From contig NZ_JAEIOJ010000003.1 in assembly GCF_016464305.1 (NCBI RefSeq), forward strand, positions 434,001 to 498,000: a stretch of 64,000 bases of DNA, given 5' to 3'. The notes below the pieces were generated by a model, which was not told where the DNA came from, made no database searches, and was given only the letters and a program-made list of their open reading frames with translations. How positions within the stretch are numbered: the first letter of the stretch is position 1; the number at the start of each line of letters is the position of its first letter. Below, one piece after another: positions 14,988 through 24,017 of this stretch. Source of the DNA: Umezawaea beigongshangensis (GTDB lineage Bacteria > Actinomycetota > Actinomycetes > Mycobacteriales > Pseudonocardiaceae). The position numbers and the translations under genes are program-made.

Positions 14988-15042
14988 CCTTGAAAGCGGG
15001 AGACGGGCAACCGTCCGGGGGTTCAAATCCCTCCGCTTCCGC
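14988..15042 (+). other. attR: 3' fragment of a tRNA-Ser(TGA) gene
   Basis: From the anticodon loop (CTTGAAA) onward the sequence continues as a serine tRNA: anticodon 3' stem, long variable arm, T arm with GGTTCAAAT, and the acceptor strand CGCTTCC followed by G. The matching 5' acceptor GGAAGCG and the D arm are missing upstream, so this is not an intact gene. It marks the right end of the AICE; the complete tRNA should be beyond the left edge, next to int. Confidence 0.8.
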
Positions 15043-15097
15043 AGGTCGACCAGCGAGAACGGGCCGGGCGCGACGTGCTGTCGCGCCCGGCCCGCCG

Positions 15098-16345
15098 CTA
15101 TCCGGTCGCCGCTCGCCTGCGCGTCAGCCCGCGGACCTGCCTGCTGGTGAGCGCGGCGAGGGTGGCCGTCACCAGCAGGGCGGCCAGGACGACGAGGGTC
15201 GTGGACACGCCCCAGTGCTTCGCGAGCGGACCCGCGGCGATCTCGCCGATCGGCATGGCGACGAACGAGCCCAGCATGTCGTAGGAGTACACCCTGGCGA
15301 GCTTCTCCTCGGCCACGTTCTCCTGGAGCGACACGTCCCAGGCCACCGCGAAGAGCTCGTTGGACACCCCCACCAGGAACATCGCCAGCAGCAGCGGAAC
15401 CACGCGCGGCGCCCCGGCCAGCACCAGCAGCGGCACCGCGTCGAGCAGCACGACCAGCACGCCCACCAGCAGCGCCCGCCGTGGTCTCCACGTCGCGGCG
15501 ACGACTCCGCCGACCAGCAGTCCGACCGTCTGCGCGGCGATCACGAAACCCCACGCCGCACGCCCGATCGTCCCGTCCGCGACAGCTGGTCCGAGGACGA
15601 ACAGGCCACCCGCGACCACCGCGTTGACCACGGTGAACTGGAGCACCACCACCCACACCCAGGTGTGCTCCACGAACGCCCGCCACCCGTCGCGCAGGTC
15701 GCCCAGGACGTCGGTCGTCCCGGAACGCGGCACGCGGACCGCGCGGACACGCCAGTACGCCAGCGCGGCCAGCCCGAACACCACGCCGTTGCCGACGAGC
15801 GCCCAGCCCGGTCCCGCCGTGGCGACGAGCAGGCCGCCCAGCGCCGCTCCGGAGAAGCGACCGGTGTTCACGGCGATGCGGGCCAGCGCGTTCGCCCTGA
15901 CGAGCAGTTCCGCCGGAACCGTCTGCGGGGTCAGGGCCGAGGCGGCGGGCAGGGAGATCGCCGCGACCGCGCCGTTGGCCGCGCTCAGCGCGATCAGCAG
16001 CGGCAGCGAGCGGAGATCGCCCAGGAGCGTCGCGGCGATCAGCAGCTGGGTCGCGGCGGCGGCGGAGGCCGTGCCCTGGAGGACGACCGACCGTGGCAGC
16101 CGGTCGGCCAGCACGCCGCCGAACAGCACCAGGACGACCAGCGCCGCCGACCTGGCGCCCACCACGATTCCGAGGTCGACGACGCTCCCGGTCATGTCGA
16201 GCACGGCGAAGGCCAGCACGATCGGGGCGATCGCGTTGGCCAGTTCGGTGCAGCCCCGCCCGGCGATCAGCCAGCGGAACGCGGTGAACCGCAGAGGGGT
16301 GGGTGTGCTCGTGGTCGTGCGGTTCTGTGCCACGCCGGGGAACAC
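15098..16345 (-). CDS. MFS transporter, EntS/MFS_3-like
   Basis: A 415-residue integral membrane protein with about twelve hydrophobic segments and the MFS loop motif LADRLPRS between helices 2 and 3. The RWLIAGRGCTELANAIAPIVLAFAVLDMTGS opening resembles enterobactin-exporter-like MFS_3 proteins, which export small molecules by proton antiport. It is the first chromosomal gene right of attR. The frame opens at GTG 16345, with an in-frame GTG (AQNRTTT) five codons later as an alternative. The substrate cannot be told. Confidence 0.8.
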   Translation of the reverse strand: MFPGVAQNRTTTSTPTPLRFTAFRWLIAGRGCTELANAIAPIVLAFAVLDMTGSVVDLGIVVGARSAALVVLVLFGGVLADRLPRSVVLQGTASAAAATQLLIAATLLGDLRSLPLLIALSAANGAVAAISLPAASALTPQTVPAELLVRANALARIAVNTGRFSGAALGGLLVATAGPGWALVGNGVVFGLAALAYWRVRAVRVPRSGTTDVLGDLRDGWRAFVEHTWVWVVVLQFTVVNAVVAGGLFVLGPAVADGTIGRAAWGFVIAAQTVGLLVGGVVAATWRPRRALLVGVLVVLLDAVPLLVLAGAPRVVPLLLAMFLVGVSNELFAVAWDVSLQENVAEEKLARVYSYDMLGSFVAMPIGEIAAGPLAKHWGVSTTLVVLAALLVTATLAALTSRQVRGLTRRRAATG

Positions 16346-16529
16346 TGCCGAAGAACCGTTCGGGTGTCAGGTGATTTTCGCCCGGTCCCCGCCGCCACCG
16401 CCCGGTGCGGGTCCGGCTCCTCGGTGGAACTCCCCAGGGGACGCGTCGCCGGCGTACCCCCACGGGGGTGGTCGAAGATGCCGCCTCCGGGCGACGACCG
16501 GAGCCGCCGATCTCCCTAGCGTTCGGCCC

Positions 16530-17738
16530 ATGAAGCGAACCTGTGCAGTGTTGATGGCGGTGACGGTGGCGCTGGGCACCGCGACCGCCGGGGTGGCCGG
16601 AGCGACGGGCGACCACCGTCCGGACACCCGGACCCTCCAGCGCGACGCCGACGCGCTGCTGAAGCAGGGCGCCCCCGGCGTGCTGGTCGAGCTGGACACG
16701 CCTCGCGGCGACGTGAGGGTGCGCAGCGGCTTCGGCGACGTCGCCGCGAAGACGCCCGTGCCGTGGAACGCGCGGTTCCGCATCGGCAGCTTCACCAAGA
16801 CCTACGTGTCGGCCACCGTGCTGCAACTGGTCGGCGAGGGGAAGCTGTCGCTGGACGACAGCGTCGAGCGGTGGCTGCCCGGTGTCGTCGCAGGCAACGG
16901 CAACGACGGGAACGAGATCACCGTGCGGCACCTGTTGCAGCACACCAGCGGTCTCCACGACTACGTGGGGGAGCTGACGTACCTCTTCGACCGGGACCAG
17001 TTCGTGCAGAACCGGTTCGTCAGCCACGAGGCGGCGGACCTGGTCGCGCTGGCGATGAAGCACCCGCCGCTGTTCCAGCCGGGCGAGGCCGGGAAGTGGG
17101 AGTACTCCAACACCAACTTCCAGCTCGCCGGAATGGTGATCGAGAGCGTCACGGGCCGCAGCTGGCAGAGCGAGGTGCGCAACCGCGTCGTCCGGCCGCT
17201 GGGGCTGCGCGACACCGTCCTGCCCGGCACGTCCAGCGCCGTTCCCGGCCCGAACGCCATCGGCTACCAGCGCTTCCTCGTCGACCAGACCCGGCCGGAG
17301 CTCGACGAGTCGTGGACCGAGGCGATCGACGTGACGGAGCACGACCCGTCGTGGGGCGGCGCCGCCGGTGACATGATCAGCAGCACCGAGGACGGCAACC
17401 GCTTCCTGCGGGCCCTCGTGAGCGGGAAGGTGCTGCGTCCCGCCCAGCTGGCCGAGATGCAGAAGACCGTGTCCACCAACGAGGGCTTCCAGGGCGCGTG
17501 GCCCGGCGCCCGCTACGGGCTCGGCCTGATGTGGGTCCCCAACTCCTGTGGCGGCTCCTGGTCGCACGGCGGCGACATCCACGGCTTCAAGACCCGCAAC
17601 GGCGTCTCCTCCGACGGCTCCCGCAGCGTCGTGGTGTCGATCAACACCGACTCCATGGTGCCGGAGCGGGGCACGCCGCCCCCCGCGAAGGACCAGACCG
17701 TCGACCTGATCGAGCACGCGCTCTGCGGCACCCGCTGA
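16530..17738 (+). CDS. Secreted serine hydrolase, beta-lactamase/D-Ala-D-Ala carboxypeptidase family
   Basis: The 402-residue protein has a signal peptide (residues 1-26, ending AGATG), the SxxK motif SFTK with Ser87 and Lys90, the YSN motif at 192-194, and a C-terminal SHGGDIHG block in the place of KTG. This is the class C beta-lactamase-like fold of DD-peptidases and esterases acting outside the membrane. The ATG at 16530 opens directly onto the signal peptide. It diverges from the MFS gene, and a strong terminator follows. Confidence 0.85.
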   Translation: MKRTCAVLMAVTVALGTATAGVAGATGDHRPDTRTLQRDADALLKQGAPGVLVELDTPRGDVRVRSGFGDVAAKTPVPWNARFRIGSFTKTYVSATVLQLVGEGKLSLDDSVERWLPGVVAGNGNDGNEITVRHLLQHTSGLHDYVGELTYLFDRDQFVQNRFVSHEAADLVALAMKHPPLFQPGEAGKWEYSNTNFQLAGMVIESVTGRSWQSEVRNRVVRPLGLRDTVLPGTSSAVPGPNAIGYQRFLVDQTRPELDESWTEAIDVTEHDPSWGGAAGDMISSTEDGNRFLRALVSGKVLRPAQLAEMQKTVSTNEGFQGAWPGARYGLGLMWVPNSCGGSWSHGGDIHGFKTRNGVSSDGSRSVVVSINTDSMVPERGTPPPAKDQTVDLIEHALCGTR

Positions 17739-17754
17739 CGGCGGACCAGCACGA

Positions 17755-17789
17755 GGGGGGCGGTGGGCCAGGGGGCCACCGCCCCCCTT
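17755..17789 (+). terminator. Rho-independent-like terminator
   Basis: A 12-bp perfect stem, GGGGGGCGGTGG with its complement, follows the serine hydrolase gene and ends in TT. Confidence 0.6.
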
Positions 17790-17816
17790 CCGGCGCGTCG
17801 TGGTTCGCTGCGTGTC

Positions 17817-18503
17817 GTGAGCGAATCGCTGATGTCCCCGTCCGGCGTCGTCCGCCGCTGGCAGCTCGGCTGGGGCGCGGTCAGGGGCCTCGGTCCCGCC
17901 GAGGAGGTCCGCGGCGGGCTGCGCGTGCTGATCGGCCAGCCCGGCAGGCACGCGGAGGTCGTGGCGCTGCACGCCGACGACGACCCCGCCTCGCTGCGCG
18001 GGCTCGCGGCCGAGGTCGCCGGCGCGGAGCGGCCGAGCTGGCTGACCGTGCCCACCACCCGCCCGGCCGAGGTCGCCGAGGTCCTGCGCGGCGCGGGGCT
18101 CGCCCTGCTCGACCGGCCGGAGTGGCTGATGACGACCGAGCTGGAACGGCACCCCGCCCGCACGCCCGCCGAGGACTACTCGGTCGCCACGACGACCACC
18201 GCGAACGACGCGAGCACGGTGGTCCGGGTGGAGGTCGTGCACCGCTGCGGTGACGTGGCCGCGCACGGCACCACGGCCGTGACCGGCGCCGACGCCGTCG
18301 TCCACGACGTCGCCACGGTGCCGGCGCACCGCCGTCGCGGCCTGGCCGCCGCGGTGATGGCGGCTCTGGCCCGGTGCGCGCGGGAGCGCGGCGCGACGAC
18401 GGGACTGCTCGTCGCCAGCGCGGACGGCAGGCACCTGTACTCGGCACTGGGCTGGACGGAGCGCGCCGCCGTGGTCATCGCGCGCACGCCCGACGCGGAC
18501 TGA
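17817..18503 (+). CDS. GNAT-family acetyltransferase
   Basis: The 228-residue protein carries the acetyl-CoA site near its C-terminus: VVHDVATVPAHRRRGLAAAVMAALARCARERG, then LVASADGRHLYSALGWTE, the usual GNAT motifs A and B. The N-terminal part is a degenerate first domain. The GTG at 17817 is preferred over an upstream in-frame start that falls in the terminator. Its acceptor is unknown. Confidence 0.8.
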   Translation: MSESLMSPSGVVRRWQLGWGAVRGLGPAEEVRGGLRVLIGQPGRHAEVVALHADDDPASLRGLAAEVAGAERPSWLTVPTTRPAEVAEVLRGAGLALLDRPEWLMTTELERHPARTPAEDYSVATTTTANDASTVVRVEVVHRCGDVAAHGTTAVTGADAVVHDVATVPAHRRRGLAAAVMAALARCARERGATTGLLVASADGRHLYSALGWTERAAVVIARTPDAD

Positions 18504-18611
18504 GCGCGGAGACCCGGAGGAACTGCGTGCAACCCTCCGCCGACCCCACCGCGTTGAAGGGGACGAGGACGTCGCCGAACCCGGTGACGACCGCGAACCC
18601 GAGGAGCAGCA

Positions 18612-19058
18612 GTGCGCACACGACTGGTGTTGGTGGCCGGAGCAGTGGTGCTCGGCGGTCTGGGCGTCGCCCTGCCGGTGATCGCCAGCGCGTCGGGCGG
18701 CGACGCACCCGCTGCCGCGGCGACCACGACGATCCCGACCTCGAAGCCCGCGCACAGCACCACGCGGATCTCGGTGCCCGTCGCGGTCGAGCCGGGGCGG
18801 AGCACCGCGCAGGCGCCCGGCACCACCGTCCCCGAGGACACGACGTGGGCGCCGCGGCCCACTCCGCAGGCCACCGCGCGGCCTCTCCCGGCCACCGCGC
18901 CGGGGCCCGCCACGAGCGCCGCGCCGGAGACCACGCCGTTCCCCGACCCGGCCACGACCACGCCTCCGGTACCCGCGACGACCGTCCCGTCCGCGACGAC
19001 CGTCCCGACCACGACGACCGCCCCGTCCGCGACGACCGTCGCGACCACGGCGCGCTGA
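18612..19058 (+). CDS. Secreted Thr/Pro-rich protein
   Basis: A 148-residue protein with a signal peptide (RTRLVLVAGAVVLGGLGVALPVIASA) followed only by low-complexity Thr, Pro and Ala sequence, with TTVP/TTTAP-like repeats toward the end. It is probably a wall-spanning or glycosylated surface protein. It lies 27 bases upstream of the sigma factor gene, and the anti-sigma candidate carries a similar tail. No enzyme domain. Confidence 0.6.
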   Translation: MRTRLVLVAGAVVLGGLGVALPVIASASGGDAPAAAATTTIPTSKPAHSTTRISVPVAVEPGRSTAQAPGTTVPEDTTWAPRPTPQATARPLPATAPGPATSAAPETTPFPDPATTTPPVPATTVPSATTVPTTTTAPSATTVATTAR

Positions 19059-19085
19059 CCGGGCGAAGGCGGAGACCAGCACGCG

Positions 19086-19598
19086 GTGACCGACCTGACC
19101 TGGGACGCCGAGTTCAGCGACCACTTCGCCCGGAGAGCCGACGCGATGCGCTTCACCGCGTACCTGCTGTGCGGCAACTGGTCCGAAGCCGAGGACGTGA
19201 TGCAGGCGGCGTTCCTGAAGCTCTACCTGGCCGGACCCCGGATGGCGAACAGGGAGGGGCTCGACGCCTACCTGCGCCAGATCGTGGTCCGCACCTTCCT
19301 CGCCGAACGGCGCCGGGTCCGCTGGCGCAGGGAACGGCTGACCGACTCCCCGCCGGAGCTGCCGCAGACGGGGCCGTCGAGCGAGGTCAAGATCGTGCTC
19401 TGGCAGGCGCTCGGATCGGTGCCGGCCCGGCAGCGCGCCGTGCTCGTGCTGCGCTTCTGGCACGACCTGAGCGTGGAGGAGACGGCCGAGGCGCTGCGGT
19501 GCTCGGTGGGCACGGTCAAGAGCCAGGCCAGCCGCGGCCTCGCTGCGCTGCGGCGACGGCTGGGACCGAACTTCGCCGATCTGCGGATGGAGGTGTGA
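19086..19598 (+). CDS. SigE-family ECF RNA polymerase sigma factor
   Basis: A 170-residue protein with sigma region 2 (FTAYLLCGNWSEAEDVMQAAFLKLYL) and region 4 (VPARQRAVLVLRFWHDLSVEETAEALRCSVGTVKSQASRGLAALRR). These match the SigE-type group of actinobacterial ECF factors. It starts at GTG 19086. The next gene begins two bases after its stop and encodes a membrane protein, the normal place for the cognate anti-sigma factor. It would direct a small regulon in response to an envelope signal. Confidence 0.9.
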   Translation: MTDLTWDAEFSDHFARRADAMRFTAYLLCGNWSEAEDVMQAAFLKLYLAGPRMANREGLDAYLRQIVVRTFLAERRRVRWRRERLTDSPPELPQTGPSSEVKIVLWQALGSVPARQRAVLVLRFWHDLSVEETAEALRCSVGTVKSQASRGLAALRRRLGPNFADLRMEV

Positions 19599-19599
19599 G

Positions 19600-20130
19600 G
19601 TGGTTCGGGAGGAGGACCTGAGGGAGACCTTCAGCGCGCTGCGCGCGGGGAGGGCGCCCGAGCTGGGGGTCACCGCCGCCGACGTCGTCCGCGCCGGGGG
19701 GCGGGTGCGCCGGCGCCGGCGTGCCGCGGCCGTCGCGGGCAGCGGGGTGCTCACGGCCGCTGCGGTGGCCGTCGCGGTGTTCCTCCTGCCGCTCGGGCGC
19801 GGAGGGGCGCCGGACACGGTGGGTCCCGCGGGGCCGACGACGGAGACCGGGACCACCACCACGGCTCCGGTCACCACCACTCCGGCCACCACGGCTCCGG
19901 CCACCTCAGGTCCGGCCACCACGGCTCCGGCCACCACAGCTCCGGCCACCACGTCGCCGCCCGTGCCGACGAGTTCCGTCGTCCCGCTGAACCCGGTGCC
20001 GACCGCGCCCACGACCGCCGGGCCCCCGCCCCGCACGGCTCCCGGCGTCGAGACCTCCGCGGCCAGGACGCCGGTGAACACCACCTCCGGAGACCGCGGT
20101 GGCGACCACGACCCGGTGACGACCGGGTGA
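19600..20130 (+). CDS. Putative membrane anti-sigma factor with Thr/Pro-rich tail
   Basis: The N-terminal 45 residues (REEDLRETFSALRAGRAPELGVTAADVVRAGGRVRRRRR) are cytoplasmic and occur upstream of one membrane helix (residues about 41-63). The outer part is almost pure Thr/Pro/Ala with tandem TTAPAT units. It starts two bases after the sigma stop. The operon position and single helix suggest it holds the sigma factor, although a ZAS-type zinc motif is not visible. Confidence 0.65.
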   Translation: MVREEDLRETFSALRAGRAPELGVTAADVVRAGGRVRRRRRAAAVAGSGVLTAAAVAVAVFLLPLGRGGAPDTVGPAGPTTETGTTTTAPVTTTPATTAPATSGPATTAPATTAPATTSPPVPTSSVVPLNPVPTAPTTAGPPPRTAPGVETSAARTPVNTTSGDRGGDHDPVTTG

Positions 20131-20234
20131 CGACCGCGAGCGTTCGGCCGTTCGAGTGACGTGAGGCGCTCGTTCGAGGTCGTGTCGGGTGGACTTCTAC
20201 CCTGGTGGGGGACCCGGACGACCGCGAGGTGCTC

Positions 20235-20795
20235 ATGGCGAAGAACGGCGGTGCGCTCGCGCTCGTCGTCGTGGCCGGGGTGGCGTTCGCGGTGGCCGGC
20301 ACCGACGGCGATCCCGCCCGGCGGGGCGCGGGAGCCGAGGTGGGGGACGCGCGCACCACGGCGTGGCAGGCGGGCGGGACGGCGTTCCGGCGGCAGGCGT
20401 CGACGCGGGTGATGACCTGCTTCGACCACTCGTTCGGGCAAGTCCAGCAGTTCTTCGCGTCCACCGAGTGCCGCTCGCTCCACCGGGTGCTGCTGGAGAG
20501 CGACGACGAGCACGGCAACACGGCGGTGATCCTGCTGTCCTGGATCGAGATGCCCGACCGGGACGGGGCCGAGGACCTGAAGGCGCTCGTCGACGTCTAC
20601 GGCACGGGCGACATCACGCCGCCGGACGAGGAGGTCCTGCGGTCCAGCGGCGTGCGGTTCAGCGGCAGGTACTACGGCTCGCGGCTCGACGGGCGGGTGC
20701 TCGTCGTCGCCGAGGCCGAGGCGTCGGACGGACCCGTGTCCGGTGAGGCGCTCGACCGCATGGCGGAGACGGCCGCCGAGTTCCCCGCGGGCTGA
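20235..20795 (+). CDS. Hypothetical exported protein
   Basis: A 186-residue protein with an N-terminal hydrophobic stretch (GGALALVVVAGVAFAVAGT) that may be a signal peptide or anchor. The rest is soluble with two Cys (TCFDHSF and TECRSL) that could pair outside the cell. The ATG at 20235 has a GAGGTG site; upstream GTG starts are possible. It overlaps no neighbour and has no recognised domain. Confidence 0.6.
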   Translation: MAKNGGALALVVVAGVAFAVAGTDGDPARRGAGAEVGDARTTAWQAGGTAFRRQASTRVMTCFDHSFGQVQQFFASTECRSLHRVLLESDDEHGNTAVILLSWIEMPDRDGAEDLKALVDVYGTGDITPPDEEVLRSSGVRFSGRYYGSRLDGRVLVVAEAEASDGPVSGEALDRMAETAAEFPAG

Positions 20796-20804
20796 CGGTC
20801 GCGC

Positions 20805-21797
20805 TCAGCGGTTGAACGAGTACCCGAGCACGCCGACGGTGATGACCGCGATGCCGAGCCACGCCAGCGGCCCCGGCGACGCGGTCGCGAGCACGAGCGG
20901 CTCGGCGACGGCGACGAACACGACCTCGCCGGCCTGGGTGGCCTCCACGGCCGCGAGGTGCAGCGGGTCGTCGCGCACGCGCCTGGTGGCGGCGAAGAAC
21001 AGCGCGGTCGCGATCACCCCCGAGCACACGGCGACCACGGCGGTGCTGGCGAGCTGGCCGCCGTCCGGCGGACCGGCCCGCACCCCGCCGACGACCGCCA
21101 GCAGCAGCCAGCAGGGCAGGCTCGCGATCGACATGGCGAGCAGGCGCTGGAACGTGTCGAGTCCCTCGCCCGCCAGGTCCATCGTCGCGCGGTTGCCGAC
21201 CGGGTAGGCCACCGCGGCGACGAGCACGGCCGCGACGCCTCCGGCGACGCTCCAGGTGATCCCGCCGGGGGCCTCCAGGACGGTCAGCGCCACGCCCGCG
21301 AGCACGACGCACGACAGCAGCAGGGCGATCCGGGGCACGCGCCGCCGCTCGTCGCGGTACAGCAGCGGAGCCAGGAGCATCCCGCAGACGATCGTCACCT
21401 GCCACGCGGACGCCACGACCCAGCCCGGCGCCGACCGCGCCGCGAAGCAGATCGGCGCGTAGAACAGTCCGAAGCCGACCGTGCTCCACAGCACCCACCG
21501 GCCCGGTGCCGCGCGCAGCGCGGCGAGCACGGGCCGCACCCCGCCGCGCAGGCCCACGACCACCGCGACGATCGGCAGCGAGATCAGGAACCGCAGCGAC
21601 GCGCTCCACTCCCACGCGCCGCCGCCGAGCGCCATCCCGTGGTTGACGACGAAGGACACCGAGAAGAACAGCGCCGACAGCACGCCGAGGCCCATCGCCG
21701 CCGGGAGCCCGGCGAACGCGGCGGCCACCCGGCGGGGGCCGCGGAGCGCGCCGCGCGGCGCGTCGAGGGCGAACGCGGTCGTCAGGGGGACGGTCAT
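20805..21797 (-). CDS. DMT-superfamily multidrug efflux transporter
   Basis: A 330-residue protein with about ten hydrophobic segments arranged as two repeats. The block LFFSVSFVVNHGMALGGGAWEWSASLRFL, and VEATQAGEVVFVAVAEPLVL near the C-terminus, match the EmrE-like multidrug efflux family of the drug/metabolite transporter superfamily. The ATG at 21797 (TVPLTTAF) is chosen; the frame extends upstream without a good start. It is followed at a distance by the convergent exported protein gene. Confidence 0.75.
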   Translation of the reverse strand: MTVPLTTAFALDAPRGALRGPRRVAAAFAGLPAAMGLGVLSALFFSVSFVVNHGMALGGGAWEWSASLRFLISLPIVAVVVGLRGGVRPVLAALRAAPGRWVLWSTVGFGLFYAPICFAARSAPGWVVASAWQVTIVCGMLLAPLLYRDERRRVPRIALLLSCVVLAGVALTVLEAPGGITWSVAGGVAAVLVAAVAYPVGNRATMDLAGEGLDTFQRLLAMSIASLPCWLLLAVVGGVRAGPPDGGQLASTAVVAVCSGVIATALFFAATRRVRDDPLHLAAVEATQAGEVVFVAVAEPLVLATASPGPLAWLGIAVITVGVLGYSFNR

Positions 21798-22024
21798 CAG
21801 CGCATTCTGCTCGGCGAGGTGCGCCGTGCCACCGGTTGTGTCAGCAGCCCCACACGGTCGCCCTCCAGCTCCTCCTCGCCCGGCGGCGTGCCGGGGCCGG
21901 TGCCGGGGTGCCGCTCGCGTCCGGGGAGCCGTGCGGGTGTCTGTCCCGCCACACGTCCCGCGTTCCGGCGGGTACCGCGTGCACACTGTTGTGCTTTGCC
22001 GGAGACCGGGGGAGGAGTGGTCGA

Positions 22025-22780
22025 GTGACGCCGCTGGAAGCGATCGCCGTCGTCGTGGCCGGTGTGTTCGCCGGTGGGATCAACACCGTCGTCGGGTCGG
22101 GGACGCTCGTGACGTTCCCCGTGCTGCTCGCCGTCGGCTACCCGCCCGTCGTCGCGAACGTCTCCAACAGCCTGGGGCTCGTGCCCGGCTCCCTCAGCGG
22201 CGCCGTCGGCTACCGCGAGGAGCTCAAGGGGCAGGGGCCGCGGATCAAGCGCCTGCTCCCGGCGTCGGTCCTCGGCGCGGTCGTGGGCGCGATCCTGCTG
22301 GTCACGCTGCCCGAGGACGCGTTCTCCACGATCGTCCCCATCCTGATCGCGGTCGCGCTGGTGCTGGTGGTCGCCCAGCCGTGGCTCAACCGGAAGCTGT
22401 CCGAGCGCCAGGTGCGGCGGCACGAGCACGGCGGTGCGGCGCTGTGGGTCGGCGTGTTCGTCGCCGGGATCTACGGCGGCTACTTCGGCGCGGCGCAGGG
22501 CGTGCTCGTGATGGGCCTGATGGGCGTGCTGGTCGTGGAGCAGCTCCAGCGGATGAACGCGCTGAAGAACGTGCTGACCGCGTTCGTGAACCTCGTCGCC
22601 GGTGTGCTGTTCATCTTCATCGCCGACGTGGCGTGGCTGGCCGTGCTGCTGCTCGCCGTCGGCTCGGTCGTGGGCGGTCAGCTCGGCGCGAAGGTCGGCC
22701 GCAAGCTGCCGCCCGCCGTGCTGCGCGGCGTGATCGTCGTCGTCGGCGTCGCCGCCGTCGTCACGCTGCTGACGGACTGA
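22025..22780 (+). CDS. TSUP-family (TauE/SafE) anion exporter
   Basis: The 251-residue protein has about eight hydrophobic segments and the paired TSUP signatures: GVFAGGINTVVGSGTLVTFPVLLAVGYPPVVANVSNSLGLVPGS and, in the second half, GIYGGYFGAAQGVLVMGLMG...NALKNVL. This family moves sulfite, sulfonates or organosulfur anions. The GTG at 22025 follows GGAGGAG. The true substrate is not evident. Confidence 0.85.
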   Translation: MTPLEAIAVVVAGVFAGGINTVVGSGTLVTFPVLLAVGYPPVVANVSNSLGLVPGSLSGAVGYREELKGQGPRIKRLLPASVLGAVVGAILLVTLPEDAFSTIVPILIAVALVLVVAQPWLNRKLSERQVRRHEHGGAALWVGVFVAGIYGGYFGAAQGVLVMGLMGVLVVEQLQRMNALKNVLTAFVNLVAGVLFIFIADVAWLAVLLLAVGSVVGGQLGAKVGRKLPPAVLRGVIVVVGVAAVVTLLTD

Positions 22781-22785
22781 CCGGC

Positions 22786-22820
22786 CGTCCGGGAGGGGCG
22801 GTGGCGTCCCCTCCCGGACG
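22786..22820. terminator. Bidirectional terminator-like hairpin
   Basis: CGTCCGGGAGGGG and its complement form a 13-bp stem between the convergent ends of the TSUP gene and the aminotransferase gene. Confidence 0.55.
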
Positions 22821-22825
22821 ACCCG

Positions 22826-23893
22826 TCACCTCGCGAAGGACTTCGCGGCGGCGAGGAACGCGTCGTTCTCCGCCGGCTCGCCGACCGTCACCCGCACCCC
22901 GTCGCCGGAGAACGCCCGCACCACGACCTTCTGCGCCAGGCAGTGCTCGGTGAACGCGTCGGTCAGCTCGCCCAGCGGCAGCCAGACGAAGTTCGCCTGC
23001 GACTCGGGCACGTCGAACCCGGCGGTCAGCAGCTCGCCGCGCACCCGCGTCCGCTCCGCGACGATCGCCCGGCAGCGCGTCATCAGCTCGTCCTCGGCGT
23101 CCAGCGACGCCAGCGCGGCGACCTGGGCCAGGGCGTTCACGCTGAACGGCACGTAGACCTTGCGCAGCGCCTCGGCGACCGGGGGCGGCGCGACCGCGTA
23201 GCCGACGCGCAGCCCGGCCAGCCCGTACGCCTTGGAGAACGTGCGCAGCACGGCCACGTTGTCGCGGCCCCGCGCCCACTGCGCCTTGGCCAGCTCCACG
23301 CCGTCCGGCACGTGCGGGTCGTCGACGAACTCCTTGTACGCCTCGTCGACCACCACGAGCACGTGCGACGGCACGCAGTCGATGAAGCGCTCCAGCTCGT
23401 CGGTCCGCACCGCCGTGCCGGTCGGGTTGTTCGGGTTGCACACGAAGACCACGCCCGTGCGCGGGGTGATCGCCGCGGCCATCGCGTCCAGGTCCAGCGC
23501 GTGCCCCGCGGTGATCGGCACGCGGACCTGACCCGCGCCCACGACCTGCGTGATGATCGGGTACGCCTCGAAGGAGCGCCAGGGGAACACCACCTGCTCG
23601 GCCTCGGTGCAGGTGGCCTGGATGATCTGCTGGCACAGCGTCACCGAGCCGCAGCCGATCGCCAGGTGCTCCGCGGGCACGCCCAGCTTCTCCGCCAGGC
23701 GCGCGACCAGCTCGGTCGCACCGGTGTCGGGGTAGCGGTTCATCGTCGTCGCCGCCTCCGCGACGGCGCGCACCACGCTCGGCAGCGGTCCCGCCGACAC
23801 CTCGTTGCTGGCGAGCTTGATCGCGCCCGTGATGCTCCTGCCCGGAACGTAGGCCGGCAGCGCCTGCAGGTCTGCCCGGGTGCGGACGGTCAT
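22826..23893 (-). CDS. Histidinol-phosphate/aromatic aminotransferase, PLP class I
   Basis: A 355-residue fold-type I aminotransferase. The PLP lysine lies in [17 protein letters not shown] (near residue 215); [11 protein letters not shown] and the VVDEAYKEF aspartate are also present. The short length and IKLASNE start fit the HisC/Pat group, which in actinobacteria makes phenylalanine or histidine precursors. The ATG at 23893 follows GAAGGAG. With no his or aro neighbours, I leave the gene symbol open. Confidence 0.85.
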   Translation of the reverse strand: MTVRTRADLQALPAYVPGRSITGAIKLASNEVSAGPLPSVVRAVAEAATTMNRYPDTGATELVARLAEKLGVPAEHLAIGCGSVTLCQQIIQATCTEAEQVVFPWRSFEAYPIITQVVGAGQVRVPITAGHALDLDAMAAAITPRTGVVFVCNPNNPTGTAVRTDELERFIDCVPSHVLVVVDEAYKEFVDDPHVPDGVELAKAQWARGRDNVAVLRTFSKAYGLAGLRVGYAVAPPPVAEALRKVYVPFSVNALAQVAALASLDAEDELMTRCRAIVAERTRVRGELLTAGFDVPESQANFVWLPLGELTDAFTEHCLAQKVVVRAFSGDGVRVTVGEPAENDAFLAAAKSFAR

Positions 23894-24017
23894 CGAGAAC
23901 TCCTTCCGGCCGGCTCCCTCGCCGGTTCCACCCGCACCGTAGCCGCCGCCGCGTCCCGGCCCCAGCCCCTCGCGGCCACGTCCACTCCCGTTCACGTGGG
24001 CGTGCGAGGGTGTGCGC

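Larger units (their letters stand above)
1..15042. mobile_element. Integrative conjugative element (AICE), left end cut off by the window
   Basis: The block holds an integrase and excisionase at the left, replication genes (DUF3631 ATPase, primase-polymerase), an FtsK-like transfer ATPase, spread-like membrane proteins and a GntR repressor, which is the standard AICE gene set. It ends at a 3' tRNA-Ser fragment (14988-15042) that has no 5' half, as expected of an attR made by integration into a tRNA gene whose intact copy should lie just left of the window next to the integrase. The primase-polymerase makes it a prim-pol type rather than a RepSA or RepAM type. The exact left end is not visible. 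Confidence 0.85.

Noticed and set aside
14930-15042. An intact tRNA-Ser gene at the AICE end
   Set aside because: The 5' acceptor strand and D arm that would match the 3' half are absent, so it is only a fragment.
14868-20513. An 1881-codon minus-strand frame
   Set aside because: It runs antisense to five well-supported genes and is a high-GC third-position artefact.
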